Origin: a bacterium
Lineage (GTDB): Bacteria > 4484-113 > JAGGVC01
Direction of reading: 5' to 3'
DNA length: 38,824 nt
Assembly: GCA_039961635.1 (NCBI GenBank)
Contig: JABRWB010000055.1
Location: 1-38,824 of the forward strand
A program made the position numbers and the translations under genes. Position 1 is the first letter of the stretch. Every line of letters begins with the position of its first letter. The notes under the pieces are model-generated. The model did not search any database and had not been told where the DNA came from. It saw only the letters and a list, made by a program, of their open reading frames with translations. Shown here one piece after another: positions 1-7,491 of the stretch.

Positions 1-18
1 CGAGGTGCTGCTTCTCAT
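1..18 (-). CDS. 5' end of an unidentified minus-strand gene (partial)
   Basis: Reading the minus strand from position 18 gives ATG followed by five codons (M-R-S-S-T-S) before the window ends. A Shine-Dalgarno-like GGGAG lies about 7 nt upstream of this ATG, and a TATAAT box lies further upstream on the same strand at 233-238. No function can be assigned from six residues. Confidence 0.45.
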
Positions 19-258
19 CTTACTGCTCCCTAAACAATATTTTGCTGAAGCGCCATCCCGTCACATGGCGGGATTCGCCTATGCAATCAATGTTCAATAA
101 GGGAGTGTGGCTCCGACCGAGTCATCGCTCCGGATGTTTGTCCGGGTTGGCGGGAAAGACGACCCCCGTCATCCCGGGCGGCGTTGCCGCCGCACGATTT
201 GTTTCTTGCGCGGAGACCTTCCGGTTGAGGGGATTATACCCGAAAATCGCCCTGTCAA
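19..258 (-). promoter_or_regulatory. Minus-strand promoter and long hairpin-rich leader
   Basis: On the minus strand a perfect TATAAT lies at 238-233. Upstream is either TTGACA (258-253, short 14-nt spacer) or TTATTG (17-nt spacer). The transcript would have a leader of about 210 nt before the ATG at 18. The leader contains several inverted repeats: GGCGGC/GCCGCC with a 3-nt loop at 177-191, CCGGA/TCCGG at 130-145 and GCCAT/ATGGC at 52-69. I do not recognise a known riboswitch. It could be a structured regulatory leader or simply a long untranslated region. Confidence 0.45.
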
Positions 259-553
259 TAAGTTTTGGGAGTTAACTTAAAAAATATATCCTTGATACAA
301 TATTCACGAAGTAGACGATTACACCGCCTTTTAGGGCACCAATTCCGAATACGCGGCGTGAACGCCGCGCTCCTTGAACCCGATTGGAATTGGCAAATGG
401 CGCAGCGCCCGTTCGCGGGCGCGAACTGCGGCCGGGAATGGCCGCTGTACCAATCCGAACGCCGCGCTTCTTGGATTTGATTTCGTTTCTCCTTCGCGTC
501 TTCGCGTTTTCGTGTCTTCGCGCCTGCTTTTTCCGGGGAATCGCCCGTGATGT
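259..553. other. Non-coding intergenic stretch with small inverted repeats
   Basis: No convincing gene is seen. The open frames here lack ribosome binding sites and continue as out-of-frame readings of neighbours. The stretch carries short palindromic pieces (around 353-372, 400-423 and 430-443) and a run of CTTCGCG-type direct repeats at about 493-522. The in-frame upstream extension of the ABC transporter lies here but does not look like protein sequence. Confidence 0.5.
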
Positions 554-559
554 TAAGAT
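554..559 (+). promoter_or_regulatory. Probable -10 box of a leaderless ABC exporter mRNA
   Basis: TAAGAT lies with its last base 7 nt before the GTG at 567. No Shine-Dalgarno sequence precedes that GTG and no strong -35 element is evident. The spacing matches several other genes in this window and suggests that transcription starts at or next to the start codon. Confidence 0.4.
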
Positions 560-566
560 TGGCAAT

Positions 567-2315
567 GTGAGGCTCGTTCTCCGGTATCTGGCGTTTTTCC
601 GTCCATACCTGCGCAAGGTCGCGGCGCTTTCCGCGCTGATTTTTCTCGGAACCGGGCTGTCCGTCGTCATCCCGCAGATTCCGAAATACACGATCGACCA
701 CGTGATACCGTCGGGGAACGCCGCTGTGCTGATGTTGCTTGCGGCGGGAGCGCTTGCATTCATCGCGGTGTTCGTGGTGATCGACTACAACCTGCTTCTG
801 TTCAGCTACGTGCTGACGCAGGACGTGATTCTGGACATCCGCACAAGGCTTTTCGGCCACCTGCAGAGGCTGCACCTTCAGTTTTTTGAAAAAACCATAA
901 GCGGCACGCTGCTCTCCCGCGTGATAAACGACGTCAACCAGCTCCAGGAGATGACGCAGGCGGGCATCGCGAGGCTGGGCCGGCTGTTCGTCACGTTCTG
1001 TGCGGTAGTGGCGATGATGTTCATACTGGACTACCGGCTGACGCTTTTCGTTCTGGCAATCCTGCCGCCGATGAGCTTCCTGATATTCAAGTTCGGCATC
1101 AGGCTGCGCGCCGCCGCGCTTAAAAGCAGCAAGCAGATGGCGGAGATGACCGGATACGTCAGCGAGCAGCTCCAGGGTGTGAGCGTGATAAAGGCGTTCA
1201 CCGCGGAGGAGCGGGAGTACGACCGGTTCTTCAACGAAAGCTCGCATTACCGCGACCTGCAGATGAGCCAGCGCCGCGAAATGGGCATGATTCAAGGCAC
1301 CGTCGAGTTCGCGTCGAACACGGGGACGGTGCTGGTGGTCTGCATCGGCGGATACTTCATCATGGGCAGCAGGATGACGCTGGGCGAGCTGACCGCGTTC
1401 CTTCTGTACGTCGGCCAGATTTTCGGGCCGGTGACGCAGCTTGTGATGTTTTACGGGATTTTCCAGCGCGGGATGGCGTCGGTCGAGCGCATCTTCGAGC
1501 TGTTCGACACGAAAGACGAGGTGCCGGAAGCGGAAAATCCCGTGCCGCTGCCCGCGGGTCGAGGCCGGATCGAATTCAAAAACGTAACCTTCGGTTACAA
1601 AGCTGAAAACTCCGTGCTGAACGGAGTGAGCTTCGAGGTAGAGCCGGGGACGACTACCGCTCTGGTGGGGCCGAGCGGCGGCGGCAAAACCACGGTCGTC
1701 AAGCTCATCCCGCGGTTCTACGATCCGCAATCCGGGTGCATAACTCTGGACGGCGTGGACATAAGAAAGATCAAGATTGCCGAATTGCGCGGCGAAATCG
1801 GCCTGGTGCTCCAGGAAAGTTTTCTATTTTCAGGGACGATAAGGGACAACATCGCGTATGGTAAGGCCGGAGCGACGGACGCGGACATCGAAAGCGCGGC
1901 TAAATTGGCGAACGCGCACGATTTCATAATGGAGCTGCCGGATTTGTATTACACCGAAATCGGCGAGCGAGGGGTGAAGCTCTCCGGCGGCCAAAAACAG
2001 AGAATCGCGATCGCGCGCGCGATCCTGAAAAATCCGCGCGTCCTTGTTTTCGACGAAGCGACGTCCAGCCTGGACAGCGAAAGCGAACGGCTGATCCAGG
2101 GGGCGATAGACAGACTTTTAACCGGCAGGACGACGATCGTGATCGCGCATAGGCTTTCCACGATCATCCGCTCTGACCAGATTCTCGTGATCGACCGCGG
2201 CGAGATTGTCGAGCGCGGCACGCACGAGGAGCTTTTGGCGCTGAATGGGATTTACCGCCACCTTTACGAGCTTCAGTTCGCGGAAGAGCGCGTCGCGGCC
2301 GCGGCTATGCATTGA
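567..2315 (+). CDS. MsbA-like ABC exporter (fused permease and ATPase)
   Basis: A half-transporter of 582 residues, the usual length for MsbA and related lipid or drug exporters. The N-terminal half (about residues 10-310) is an ABC type 1 transmembrane domain with several hydrophobic segments. The ATPase domain follows, with Walker A GPSGGGKT at 368-375, signature LSGGQ at 472-476, Walker B ending in D496-E497 and the switch histidine H528. I chose GTG 567 because the preceding in-frame 61 codons look like non-coding sequence and a -10 box sits 7 nt upstream. It would act as a homodimer in the inner membrane, flipping or exporting a hydrophobic substrate; lipid A is possible but not shown. 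rdgB follows after 6 nt, so the two are probably cotranscribed. Confidence 0.93.
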   Translation: MRLVLRYLAFFRPYLRKVAALSALIFLGTGLSVVIPQIPKYTIDHVIPSGNAAVLMLLAAGALAFIAVFVVIDYNLLLFSYVLTQDVILDIRTRLFGHLQRLHLQFFEKTISGTLLSRVINDVNQLQEMTQAGIARLGRLFVTFCAVVAMMFILDYRLTLFVLAILPPMSFLIFKFGIRLRAAALKSSKQMAEMTGYVSEQLQGVSVIKAFTAEEREYDRFFNESSHYRDLQMSQRREMGMIQGTVEFASNTGTVLVVCIGGYFIMGSRMTLGELTAFLLYVGQIFGPVTQLVMFYGIFQRGMASVERIFELFDTKDEVPEAENPVPLPAGRGRIEFKNVTFGYKAENSVLNGVSFEVEPGTTTALVGPSGGGKTTVVKLIPRFYDPQSGCITLDGVDIRKIKIAELRGEIGLVLQESFLFSGTIRDNIAYGKAGATDADIESAAKLANAHDFIMELPDLYYTEIGERGVKLSGGQKQRIAIARAILKNPRVLVFDEATSSLDSESERLIQGAIDRLLTGRTTIVIAHRLSTIIRSDQILVIDRGEIVERGTHEELLALNGIYRHLYELQFAEERVAAAAMH

Positions 2316-2321
2316 ACGAGA

Positions 2322-2933
2322 ATGAACGATCCGCGTGCAAAACTGCTATTCGGAACTTTCAACCGCGGCAAGCTCGACGAGTTTGGAACGATACTTGAAG
2401 GATGCGGGCTTTCCGTCCGGCTGCTCGCGCCGCCCGACGTCGGAATAACCGCAGAGCCGGAGGAAACCGGCGCGACTTTCGCGGAAAATGCGCGAGAAAA
2501 GGCGATTTATTTTTCAAAACAATTCGACGGACTTGTGATTGCCGAGGACAGCGGACTTTACGTGGACGCGCTGGGCGGATGGCCGGGCGTGCAAAGCAAG
2601 CGCGTGGCGGATTCCGACCCGGAGCGCATTTCGATTTTGCTGGCCAAGCTAGAAGGCGTTGCGGAGGAATCGCGGACGGCCAGGTTCATCTGCTCCGCGG
2701 CGGTCGCGTTGAAAGAGGAAGTCCTGTTCACGGCGGAATGCCGTACGGAAGGCTTGATCGCGCCGGAACGCGCGGGCGAGGGCGGTTTCGGCTACGACCC
2801 GGTGTTCTTTTATCCGCCAGCCGCAATGACCTTCGCGCAAATGACCGCGAAGCGGAAGTCCGAAGTCAGCCATCGCGGCAAGGCGCTGCGCGCAGTCTGC
2901 GGCTGGCTGAAGCGCAGCGGCGCGCTTTGTTAG
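2322..2933 (+). CDS. rdgB: XTP/dITP pyrophosphatase (RdgB/HAM1 family)
   Basis: The 203-residue product has the full set of Ham1 family motifs: a start of the form TFNRGKLDEF, the AEDSGLYVDALGGWPG substrate/metal segment, GFGYDPVF, and the C-terminal SHRGKAL. The family hydrolyses non-canonical purine triphosphates (XTP, dITP, ITP) to the monophosphate and pyrophosphate, keeping deaminated bases out of DNA. It acts as a cytoplasmic Mg-dependent dimer. The ATG lies 6 nt after the ABC exporter stop, consistent with translation from the same mRNA; no strong Shine-Dalgarno of its own is seen. The length is normal and no motif is missing. Confidence 0.95.
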   Translation: MNDPRAKLLFGTFNRGKLDEFGTILEGCGLSVRLLAPPDVGITAEPEETGATFAENAREKAIYFSKQFDGLVIAEDSGLYVDALGGWPGVQSKRVADSDPERISILLAKLEGVAEESRTARFICSAAVALKEEVLFTAECRTEGLIAPERAGEGGFGYDPVFFYPPAAMTFAQMTAKRKSEVSHRGKALRAVCGWLKRSGALC

Positions 2934-2982
2934 CCCGGAGGCAAGCCGCGACGGCGCACGAAGGCGCGCGCCGAAGCCGTGT

Positions 2983-2988
2983 TATAAT
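2983..2988 (+). promoter_or_regulatory. TATAAT box for a leaderless SLH-protein mRNA
   Basis: A perfect TATAAT ends 9 nt before the ATG at 2998. No Shine-Dalgarno sequence fits between them. The -35 region is poor. Transcription would begin within a few bases of the ATG. Confidence 0.5.
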
Positions 2989-2997
2989 CGCCCCGGT

Positions 2998-3726
2998 ATG
3001 GGGTTTAAGCCAGCGGGGATGCCGAAATCAAGCACGGCCGGACTCGTTTCGGCAGTTGCCGCTTTGCTTTTTGCATTCTTGGCCCCTGCGGCAGCCGCGT
3101 TCAATCTCGCCGAAGACATACCTTCGGACGATCCGTATTTCGAGCCGCTGTACGCCTGCCAGGCGCTCGGCCTTTTGGATGCAGGCGCGTCCGGTTCGTT
3201 CCGCCTCGAAGAATCGCTCGACCGCTACCAGGTTGCTCACATCGTGGTGCAGGCGCTGCTGGTTCTCGGAGTGGAACTTCCGGCGAATCCCGCACCGGTC
3301 AAGTGGCCGGACGTTCCCGGCGGTCACTGGGCGTACCGCGACATCGCCATCTGCGTTGATCTCGGCCTGATGGCGGGATACGACGACCTGTCGTTCCGCG
3401 GGCGCAGCAGCATGCAAAAGGAGCACTGGCTGGCGATGGCGTCCAACCTCGCGCGCAAATTCGCGCCGGAGCCCGCACCGGAAGAACAGCAGGTAGTCCC
3501 GATTTTCCGCGATCTGCCCGACTTGAACTGGCTCTGGACGCCGATTCGCGAACTCGCGCGTTACGGCTGGCTCGATCCGGAGACAACCGAGGACGATTTT
3601 TTAAATCGCAACGACATAGTCACGCGCAGGCTGCTTTACTGGTATTTGGGCAAACTTGCGCTTTCGCGAAAGGGGCCGCTTGGCACGTGGGCCGCGGCGG
3701 AATCCGGCGGGCCGGAGGTGACATGA
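2998..3726 (+). CDS. Exported protein with S-layer homology (SLH) repeats
   Basis: A 242-residue protein with an N-terminal hydrophobic signal segment (about residues 14-35, ending in an alanine-rich stretch). The clearest SLH repeat runs from about residue 102 to 152, with the WPDVPGGHWAYRDI core and L-x-AGY. Flanking segments at about 38-95 and 168-220 have the same rhythm (D-x-P...W...I..L...G) and look like two degenerate SLH repeats. Three SLH repeats are the usual cell-wall-anchoring unit: they bind pyruvylated secondary wall polymer or peptidoglycan. No other domain is present, so the protein is essentially an anchor alone. The stop overlaps the next start in an ATGA, showing translational coupling to the GGDEF protein. 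The start is the first ATG after a TATAAT. Confidence 0.75.
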   Translation: MGFKPAGMPKSSTAGLVSAVAALLFAFLAPAAAAFNLAEDIPSDDPYFEPLYACQALGLLDAGASGSFRLEESLDRYQVAHIVVQALLVLGVELPANPAPVKWPDVPGGHWAYRDIAICVDLGLMAGYDDLSFRGRSSMQKEHWLAMASNLARKFAPEPAPEEQQVVPIFRDLPDLNWLWTPIRELARYGWLDPETTEDDFLNRNDIVTRRLLYWYLGKLALSRKGPLGTWAAAESGGPEVT

Positions 3727-4586
3727 AAACCGAAACCATGGTGTTCGCGATAGCCGCGTTTTTGGTCGCGTTCGGACTCTGGGAGTATCTTTCCATCAGG
3801 CGCTCGCTGGACATTGCGCGAGGGGGGGCGATGAAAGAGGTCGCCCTTTCCTGGCGGCTGATAGGGTTTTTTCTCGGGTTCATACTTCTTTCCGCGCTGA
3901 TTTTGGTTGTCGCCACCGTGAGGCGCGAGCTTTCGATTCCGCCGTTTTTCTTCGCCGCATTCGTCGTCGTCGCGTCGCTCTTCATAGCGGCAATAATGGC
4001 GCTGTTCCGCGCGACGCTGTCGCGCGCGCTCGACGCCGCAATGCAGCCCGCGGGCGGAAGCGACGCATCCGGGGCGTGGACCGACCCGCTCACCGGACTT
4101 CCCAACCGGCGCGCGCTGGAGCACGCGCTCAAGCAGGAATGGCACCGCTCGGAGCGCCACAAGCGTCCCCTCGCGCTGATAATGGTGGATCTCGACGACT
4201 TCGGCCGGCTCGTGGACGAGTGCGGGCATGACGGCGCGGATTCGTATCTTAAAACATTCGCCCCCTTTCTTCTGGGCCAGCTCCGCGTCGCGGACACCGT
4301 CGCCAGATACGACAGCGATATTTTCGTCTGTATCCTTCCGGAAGAAGGCCCGGCAACCGCGCGCCACGTCGCCGAACGGCTTAGAAAAAACATCGCCGAG
4401 TTCCGGGCGGAAGTGAAGGGACGCAAGTTCGGTGTGACCGCAAGCATAGGAGTGGCGAACAACGCGCTGGGCGAGCTTTCGGGACACGAAGAACTTCTGC
4501 ACCGCGCGGACGAAGCATGCATGGCCGCGCGCAACGGCGGGCACAACCGCGTCGTGGCTTACACCGGCACGGCGAAAAGGGAATAA
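3723..4586 (+). CDS. Membrane GGDEF-domain protein with degenerate active site
   Basis: The 287-residue product has three likely transmembrane helices (about 6-22, 46-66, 73-95) and a C-terminal GGDEF domain (about 118-280). Family features are clear: DPLTGLPNRRAL at 121-132, the metal-binding DLDDF segment at 156-160 and a C-terminal RADEACMAARNGGHNRV. The signature loop, however, reads DSDIF (197-201) instead of GGDEF, so both glycines and the catalytic glutamate are replaced. By family knowledge this should abolish c-di-GMP synthesis, leaving a GTP or c-di-GMP sensing or scaffold role. The ATG at 3723 is chosen because GGAGGTGAC lies just upstream and the start overlaps the SLH gene stop by 4 nt. 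Confidence 0.88.
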   Translation: MKTETMVFAIAAFLVAFGLWEYLSIRRSLDIARGGAMKEVALSWRLIGFFLGFILLSALILVVATVRRELSIPPFFFAAFVVVASLFIAAIMALFRATLSRALDAAMQPAGGSDASGAWTDPLTGLPNRRALEHALKQEWHRSERHKRPLALIMVDLDDFGRLVDECGHDGADSYLKTFAPFLLGQLRVADTVARYDSDIFVCILPEEGPATARHVAERLRKNIAEFRAEVKGRKFGVTASIGVANNALGELSGHEELLHRADEACMAARNGGHNRVVAYTGTAKRE

Positions 4587-4638
4587 ACCGCTCAGAATTA
4601 GATGCGGGATTTGCGCGCGGCGCAAATTAAAAATGAAG

Positions 4639-4644
4639 TATACT
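4639..4644 (+). promoter_or_regulatory. Possible -10 box (TATACT) upstream of the rhomboid gene
   Basis: TATACT lies 35 nt before the ATG at 4680 in an AT-rich patch that follows the GGDEF gene. TTGCGC at 4611-4616 is too far away for a normal -35 spacing, so support is partial. Confidence 0.3.
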
Positions 4645-4679
4645 AAATTCAGTTCAGCATACTGGAGCCCCTCAAGGCA

Positions 4680-5768
4680 ATGCCGATTCGCGATAACGCA
4701 CCAAGCTATCAGGTTCCTTGGATCACCCTGACGCTAATCGTCGCAATTATTCTCGCGTTCGTTTGGCAGCTGACTTATCCGGGCGGATTCGAGCAATCCC
4801 TGCTTGACTGGGGCGAAATTCCCAAAAGAATTCTTGCCGGGGAAAATGTGCCGGGCACCGAAATACCGGCATGGACCACCATGTTCACTTCCATGTTTAT
4901 GCATGGCGGATTGGAGCATATTTTCGGCAATATGATTGGGTTGTGGTTGTTCGGCGATAACATTGAATGGCTGCTGGGCCGATTTCGTTTTTTGATGTTT
5001 TATATTGTCGCCGGGTTACTGGCGAGCGTGGTTACGGTTTACCTTGGATACGAAAGCGACGCTCCGGGAATCGGCGCAAGCGGAGCTCTCGCGGGGGTTA
5101 TGGCGGCATACCTGATTTACTATCCGCGTGCGCGTATTACCTCGATATTTTTGGCGACGCCTTTCAGCTTTTGGTGGTTTGCCTCGGAAGGACAAGTGGG
5201 CTGCATTTATCGAAACATGAGCGCGTATTGGTATATCGGCAGCTGGGTTGTTTTGCAGGTGCTTCTTTCCACGGCGTTTATCGGATCGGGTATTCACCAA
5301 AATCTTGGAATTTACGCGCATGCCGCCGGCGCGTTGGCGGGAGCTGGTCTGGCTCCTTTATTGGCGATACGAAATCGTATTCCTTCAGCGGATTCGTTTG
5401 TCAGGACGGATCCCCTCACAACAGTGATAATAGGTGACGAAGGAGATGCCGGAGGCGGGCAAGCCAGGGACGTCCCAACTTTGGAAGAGGAAATGGAACG
5501 CATTCGCAGGGAAAGTTTGGATGGCGCCGATGGACCGTTTATTCACGGGCAAACCAGGCCTGCCGGACTCGAACGCACCAAAGAGCTTCACGATTTCCAC
5601 TTTGACGAGCTTGTGGAAAAAGGCGATTATGATTCGGCGTTCGCTCACGCCAGGGACATGATCGCGATTGCAAAGGAGCAAGGAGACATGCTGCTTGTGC
5701 GGGCATACGAAAAGGAACTGGCCAAGTTACGGAGCGAAGGGCACCAGGAAAAAAGCAAGTGGTGGTAA
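4680..5768 (+). CDS. Rhomboid family intramembrane serine protease
   Basis: A 362-residue membrane protein of the rhomboid (S54) family. The catalytic dyad is visible: Ser134 in GASGA and His214 in YAHAAG. The conserved MHGGLEHIFGN segment (H75, H80, N84) of the second helix is also present. About six hydrophobic helices occupy residues 13-230. A soluble C-terminal tail of about 130 residues follows; its end (about 310-350) looks like one helical TPR-like hairpin. Such enzymes cut single-pass membrane proteins within the bilayer; the substrate is unknown here. Base composition is noticeably lower in GC than in the flanking genes. The ATG is the first in frame, with a weak AAGG upstream. The gene converges on the next with a 13-nt gap. 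Confidence 0.9.
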   Translation: MPIRDNAPSYQVPWITLTLIVAIILAFVWQLTYPGGFEQSLLDWGEIPKRILAGENVPGTEIPAWTTMFTSMFMHGGLEHIFGNMIGLWLFGDNIEWLLGRFRFLMFYIVAGLLASVVTVYLGYESDAPGIGASGALAGVMAAYLIYYPRARITSIFLATPFSFWWFASEGQVGCIYRNMSAYWYIGSWVVLQVLLSTAFIGSGIHQNLGIYAHAAGALAGAGLAPLLAIRNRIPSADSFVRTDPLTTVIIGDEGDAGGGQARDVPTLEEEMERIRRESLDGADGPFIHGQTRPAGLERTKELHDFHFDELVEKGDYDSAFAHARDMIAIAKEQGDMLLVRAYEKELAKLRSEGHQEKSKWW

Positions 5769-5781
5769 CGGAGTTCCGGTT

Positions 5782-6657
5782 CTACCGCCCCTTCATCGCC
5801 TCGTCCAGTTTGCATTCATGATCGCGCTGCTCCTGCTGGAGCTTGTACCGGCGCATCGAGTCCTCCTCGTAGCGCCTGAAGGCGCCCTGTCGCTGCTTGA
5901 GAAGCTCGAAGTCCACGTCGTGGCCCAGGAAGTCCGGGCCGTCCACGCACACGAACTTGGTCTGGCCGCCGACCGAGACGCGGCAGGCGCCGCACATCCC
6001 CGTGCCGTCCACCATAATGCTGTTTAGGCTCACAATGCAGGGCACACCGTACCCCTTCGTCAGCTCGCTCACGACCTGCATCATTATCACCGGGCCGCAG
6101 GCGAATACGATGTCGCCCCGTTTCGCGTCCAAAAGCTCTTTCAGCGGCAGGGTGACCACGCCCTTGATGCCTTCGGAGCCGTCGTCGGTCGTCACCATCA
6201 TTTCGTGGCTGACCGACGCCATTTCGTTTTTCAAAAGCAATAGCGAGCTGTTGCGCGCACCGATGATAGTTATGACGTGGTTGCCCGCTTCTTTGAGAGC
6301 GCGGGCGATTGGATAAAGCTCCGCGGTGCCCAGGCCGCCCGCGACGACTATCGCGGTGCCGAAATTCTCGATGTGCGTCGGCTGGCCCAGCGGGCCGACG
6401 ACGTCCTGGATAAAATCGCCGACACCGAGCTGGTCGAGCTCGTAGGTGCTCGCACCGACTTTCTGGAATATAAGCGTGATCGTTCCGGATGCGGGGTCGG
6501 GATCGGCAATCGTCAGCGGAATGCGCTCTCCCAATTCGTTCAGCCGGAAAATGATGAACTGGCCGGGCTTGGCGGACTCGGCGATGAGAGGCGCCTTGAC
6601 GCGGATGCGCGTCATTGTTTCGTGAAGGCTCGATTTTTCGACGATTTCGAACGGCAT
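5782..6657 (-). CDS. Sulfide dehydrogenase/DHOD-like FAD/NAD-binding subunit
   Basis: The 291-residue product belongs to the PyrK/SudB/NfnA-type electron-transfer family. A ferredoxin-reductase-like FAD domain carries RIPLTI at 45-50. The NAD-binding domain has AGGLGTAELYP (about 106-116) and a CGP at 187-189. A C-terminal [2Fe-2S] site uses C207, C222, C225 and C237, with the characteristic MVDGTGMCG. A charged coiled tail ends the protein. Members usually pair with a GltD-like flavoprotein to form ferredoxin:NADP oxidoreductase, sulfide dehydrogenase or NfnAB-like bifurcating enzymes; that partner is not in this window. The start at 6657 is set by a GGGAGG about 6 nt upstream. The gene follows the isochorismatase-like gene by 28 nt and is probably cotranscribed with it. 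Confidence 0.88.
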   Translation of the reverse strand: MPFEIVEKSSLHETMTRIRVKAPLIAESAKPGQFIIFRLNELGERIPLTIADPDPASGTITLIFQKVGASTYELDQLGVGDFIQDVVGPLGQPTHIENFGTAIVVAGGLGTAELYPIARALKEAGNHVITIIGARNSSLLLLKNEMASVSHEMMVTTDDGSEGIKGVVTLPLKELLDAKRGDIVFACGPVIMMQVVSELTKGYGVPCIVSLNSIMVDGTGMCGACRVSVGGQTKFVCVDGPDFLGHDVDFELLKQRQGAFRRYEEDSMRRYKLQQEQRDHECKLDEAMKGR

Positions 6658-6685
6658 AAAAACCTCCCGCGGGCTCCCGGCCCGG

Positions 6686-7306
6686 CTAAATTCCCTCGCG
6701 GACGATTGCCGACATCTGCTTGAAGCAGGCGTTGTTTTTGGTACGGGTCCATTCGAACGCAACGCTTTCGAAATTGGAAATCACCGCACCAGCGCGGTGA
6801 AACCGCTTGATTGCGATCTTGTGGTACTCCTTGACGCGGCTGCCGGTGCAGTCCTGGAGAACGACGACGCGGTAGCCCTGCTTCAACAATTCAAGAACCG
6901 TCTGCTGCACGCAAACCTGGGTTTCGATGCCGACGACGACTATGTCTACCGGACGTTCCGCGTCGCCGATGCGCTTTTTCTTTATTTCCGTCGCAAGCCT
7001 TGCAATCAGTTCGTTGAATCCCGGCTCACCGCAGCATCCGAAAAAGTCCTTGACGAAGTGGTGCTTTTCGGTTTCGAGCGCGTCGAACACTTCGCGAAGC
7101 TCGGGAGCGGTTTCGCCCAGGCCCTTCGGGTACTGCTCTGTGAGAACAACGGGGATTTTGTACAGCGCGGCGACGCGCATGATCTTGGAGATGAGAACGG
7201 ACAGCTGCTCGGTGTTGTACGCCATGCGGAAAATCTTGCCCTGCGGGTCTATGACGAGCAATATCGCGTTGTCCGCGTCGCAAAGGTCGAGTAGATGCTT
7301 ATGCAT
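6686..7306 (-). CDS. Isochorismatase-fold cysteine hydrolase
   Basis: A 206-residue protein with the isochorismatase/nicotinamidase fold. The catalytic triad can be placed: Asp20 (LVIDPQ), Lys86 (HHFVKDFF) and Cys132 (GIETQVCV). The general topology matches small hydrolases such as the YcaC group, whose substrates vary (amides, nicotinamide, isochorismate) and cannot be told from sequence. The nicotinamidase metal-binding D-x-H-x-H pattern is not evident, so PncA is unlikely. The ATG at 7306 has AGGAG about 9 nt upstream and a TATAAT further up. The next gene encodes the flavin/Fe-S subunit; whether the two act together is unknown. Confidence 0.85.
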   Translation of the reverse strand: MHKHLLDLCDADNAILLVIDPQGKIFRMAYNTEQLSVLISKIMRVAALYKIPVVLTEQYPKGLGETAPELREVFDALETEKHHFVKDFFGCCGEPGFNELIARLATEIKKKRIGDAERPVDIVVVGIETQVCVQQTVLELLKQGYRVVVLQDCTGSRVKEYHKIAIKRFHRAGAVISNFESVAFEWTRTKNNACFKQMSAIVREGI

Positions 7307-7333
7307 ACCGAAAGCTCCTGGAAAACCGCGCGG

Positions 7334-7339
7334 ATTATA
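7334..7339 (-). promoter_or_regulatory. TATAAT box for the isochorismatase-like operon
   Basis: On the minus strand TATAAT reads from 7339 to 7334, about 27 nt upstream of the ATG at 7306, leaving room for the visible AGGAG. No good -35 hexamer is present at normal spacing. Confidence 0.45.
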
Positions 7340-7429
7340 CAGCCGCTAACGCCCGGCGTGGTTACCGGCAGGCGCACGGACCGGAAAGCGCTTGTCTTTC
7401 ACAAACGCGTTATCTTCCCGATACCGCAG

Positions 7430-7458
7430 TTGCCCGGCTCTCTCGAAGCGGTTACAAT
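7430..7458 (+). promoter_or_regulatory. Sigma70-type promoter of the antiporter gene
   Basis: TTGCCC (7430-7435) and TACAAT (7453-7458) are separated by exactly 17 nt. The predicted start of transcription lies about 20 nt upstream of a strong AAAGGAGG at 7478-7485. Confidence 0.6.
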
Positions 7459-7491
7459 CCGTTGCTCAACCCATCGCAAAGGAGGCTGCCG

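Noticed and set aside
253-258. TTGACA as the -35 partner of the minus-strand TATAAT at 233-238
   Set aside because: A 14-nt spacer is too short for a typical sigma70 promoter; it is listed only as an alternative.
42-275. 77-codon plus-strand open frame at the window start
   Set aside because: No ribosome binding site or similarity, and it lies across the leader and promoter of the minus-strand gene.
384-566. In-frame N-terminal extension of the ABC exporter
   Set aside because: The extra 61 residues resemble non-coding repeats, and MsbA-type proteins start near the GTG at 567.
255-1730. Long minus-strand open frame (491 codons) opposite the ABC exporter
   Set aside because: It is Arg/His/Glu-rich with no family pattern and lies fully antisense to a gene with complete ABC motifs. 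High GC produces such shadows.
3636-4625. Minus-strand open frame of 329 codons opposite the GGDEF gene
   Set aside because: Antisense shadow; the plus strand has recognised GGDEF motifs and a good start.
6686-7306. Assignment of the isochorismatase-fold gene as nicotinamidase pncA
   Set aside because: The metal-binding histidine pattern of nicotinamidases is not seen; only the general catalytic triad is supported.
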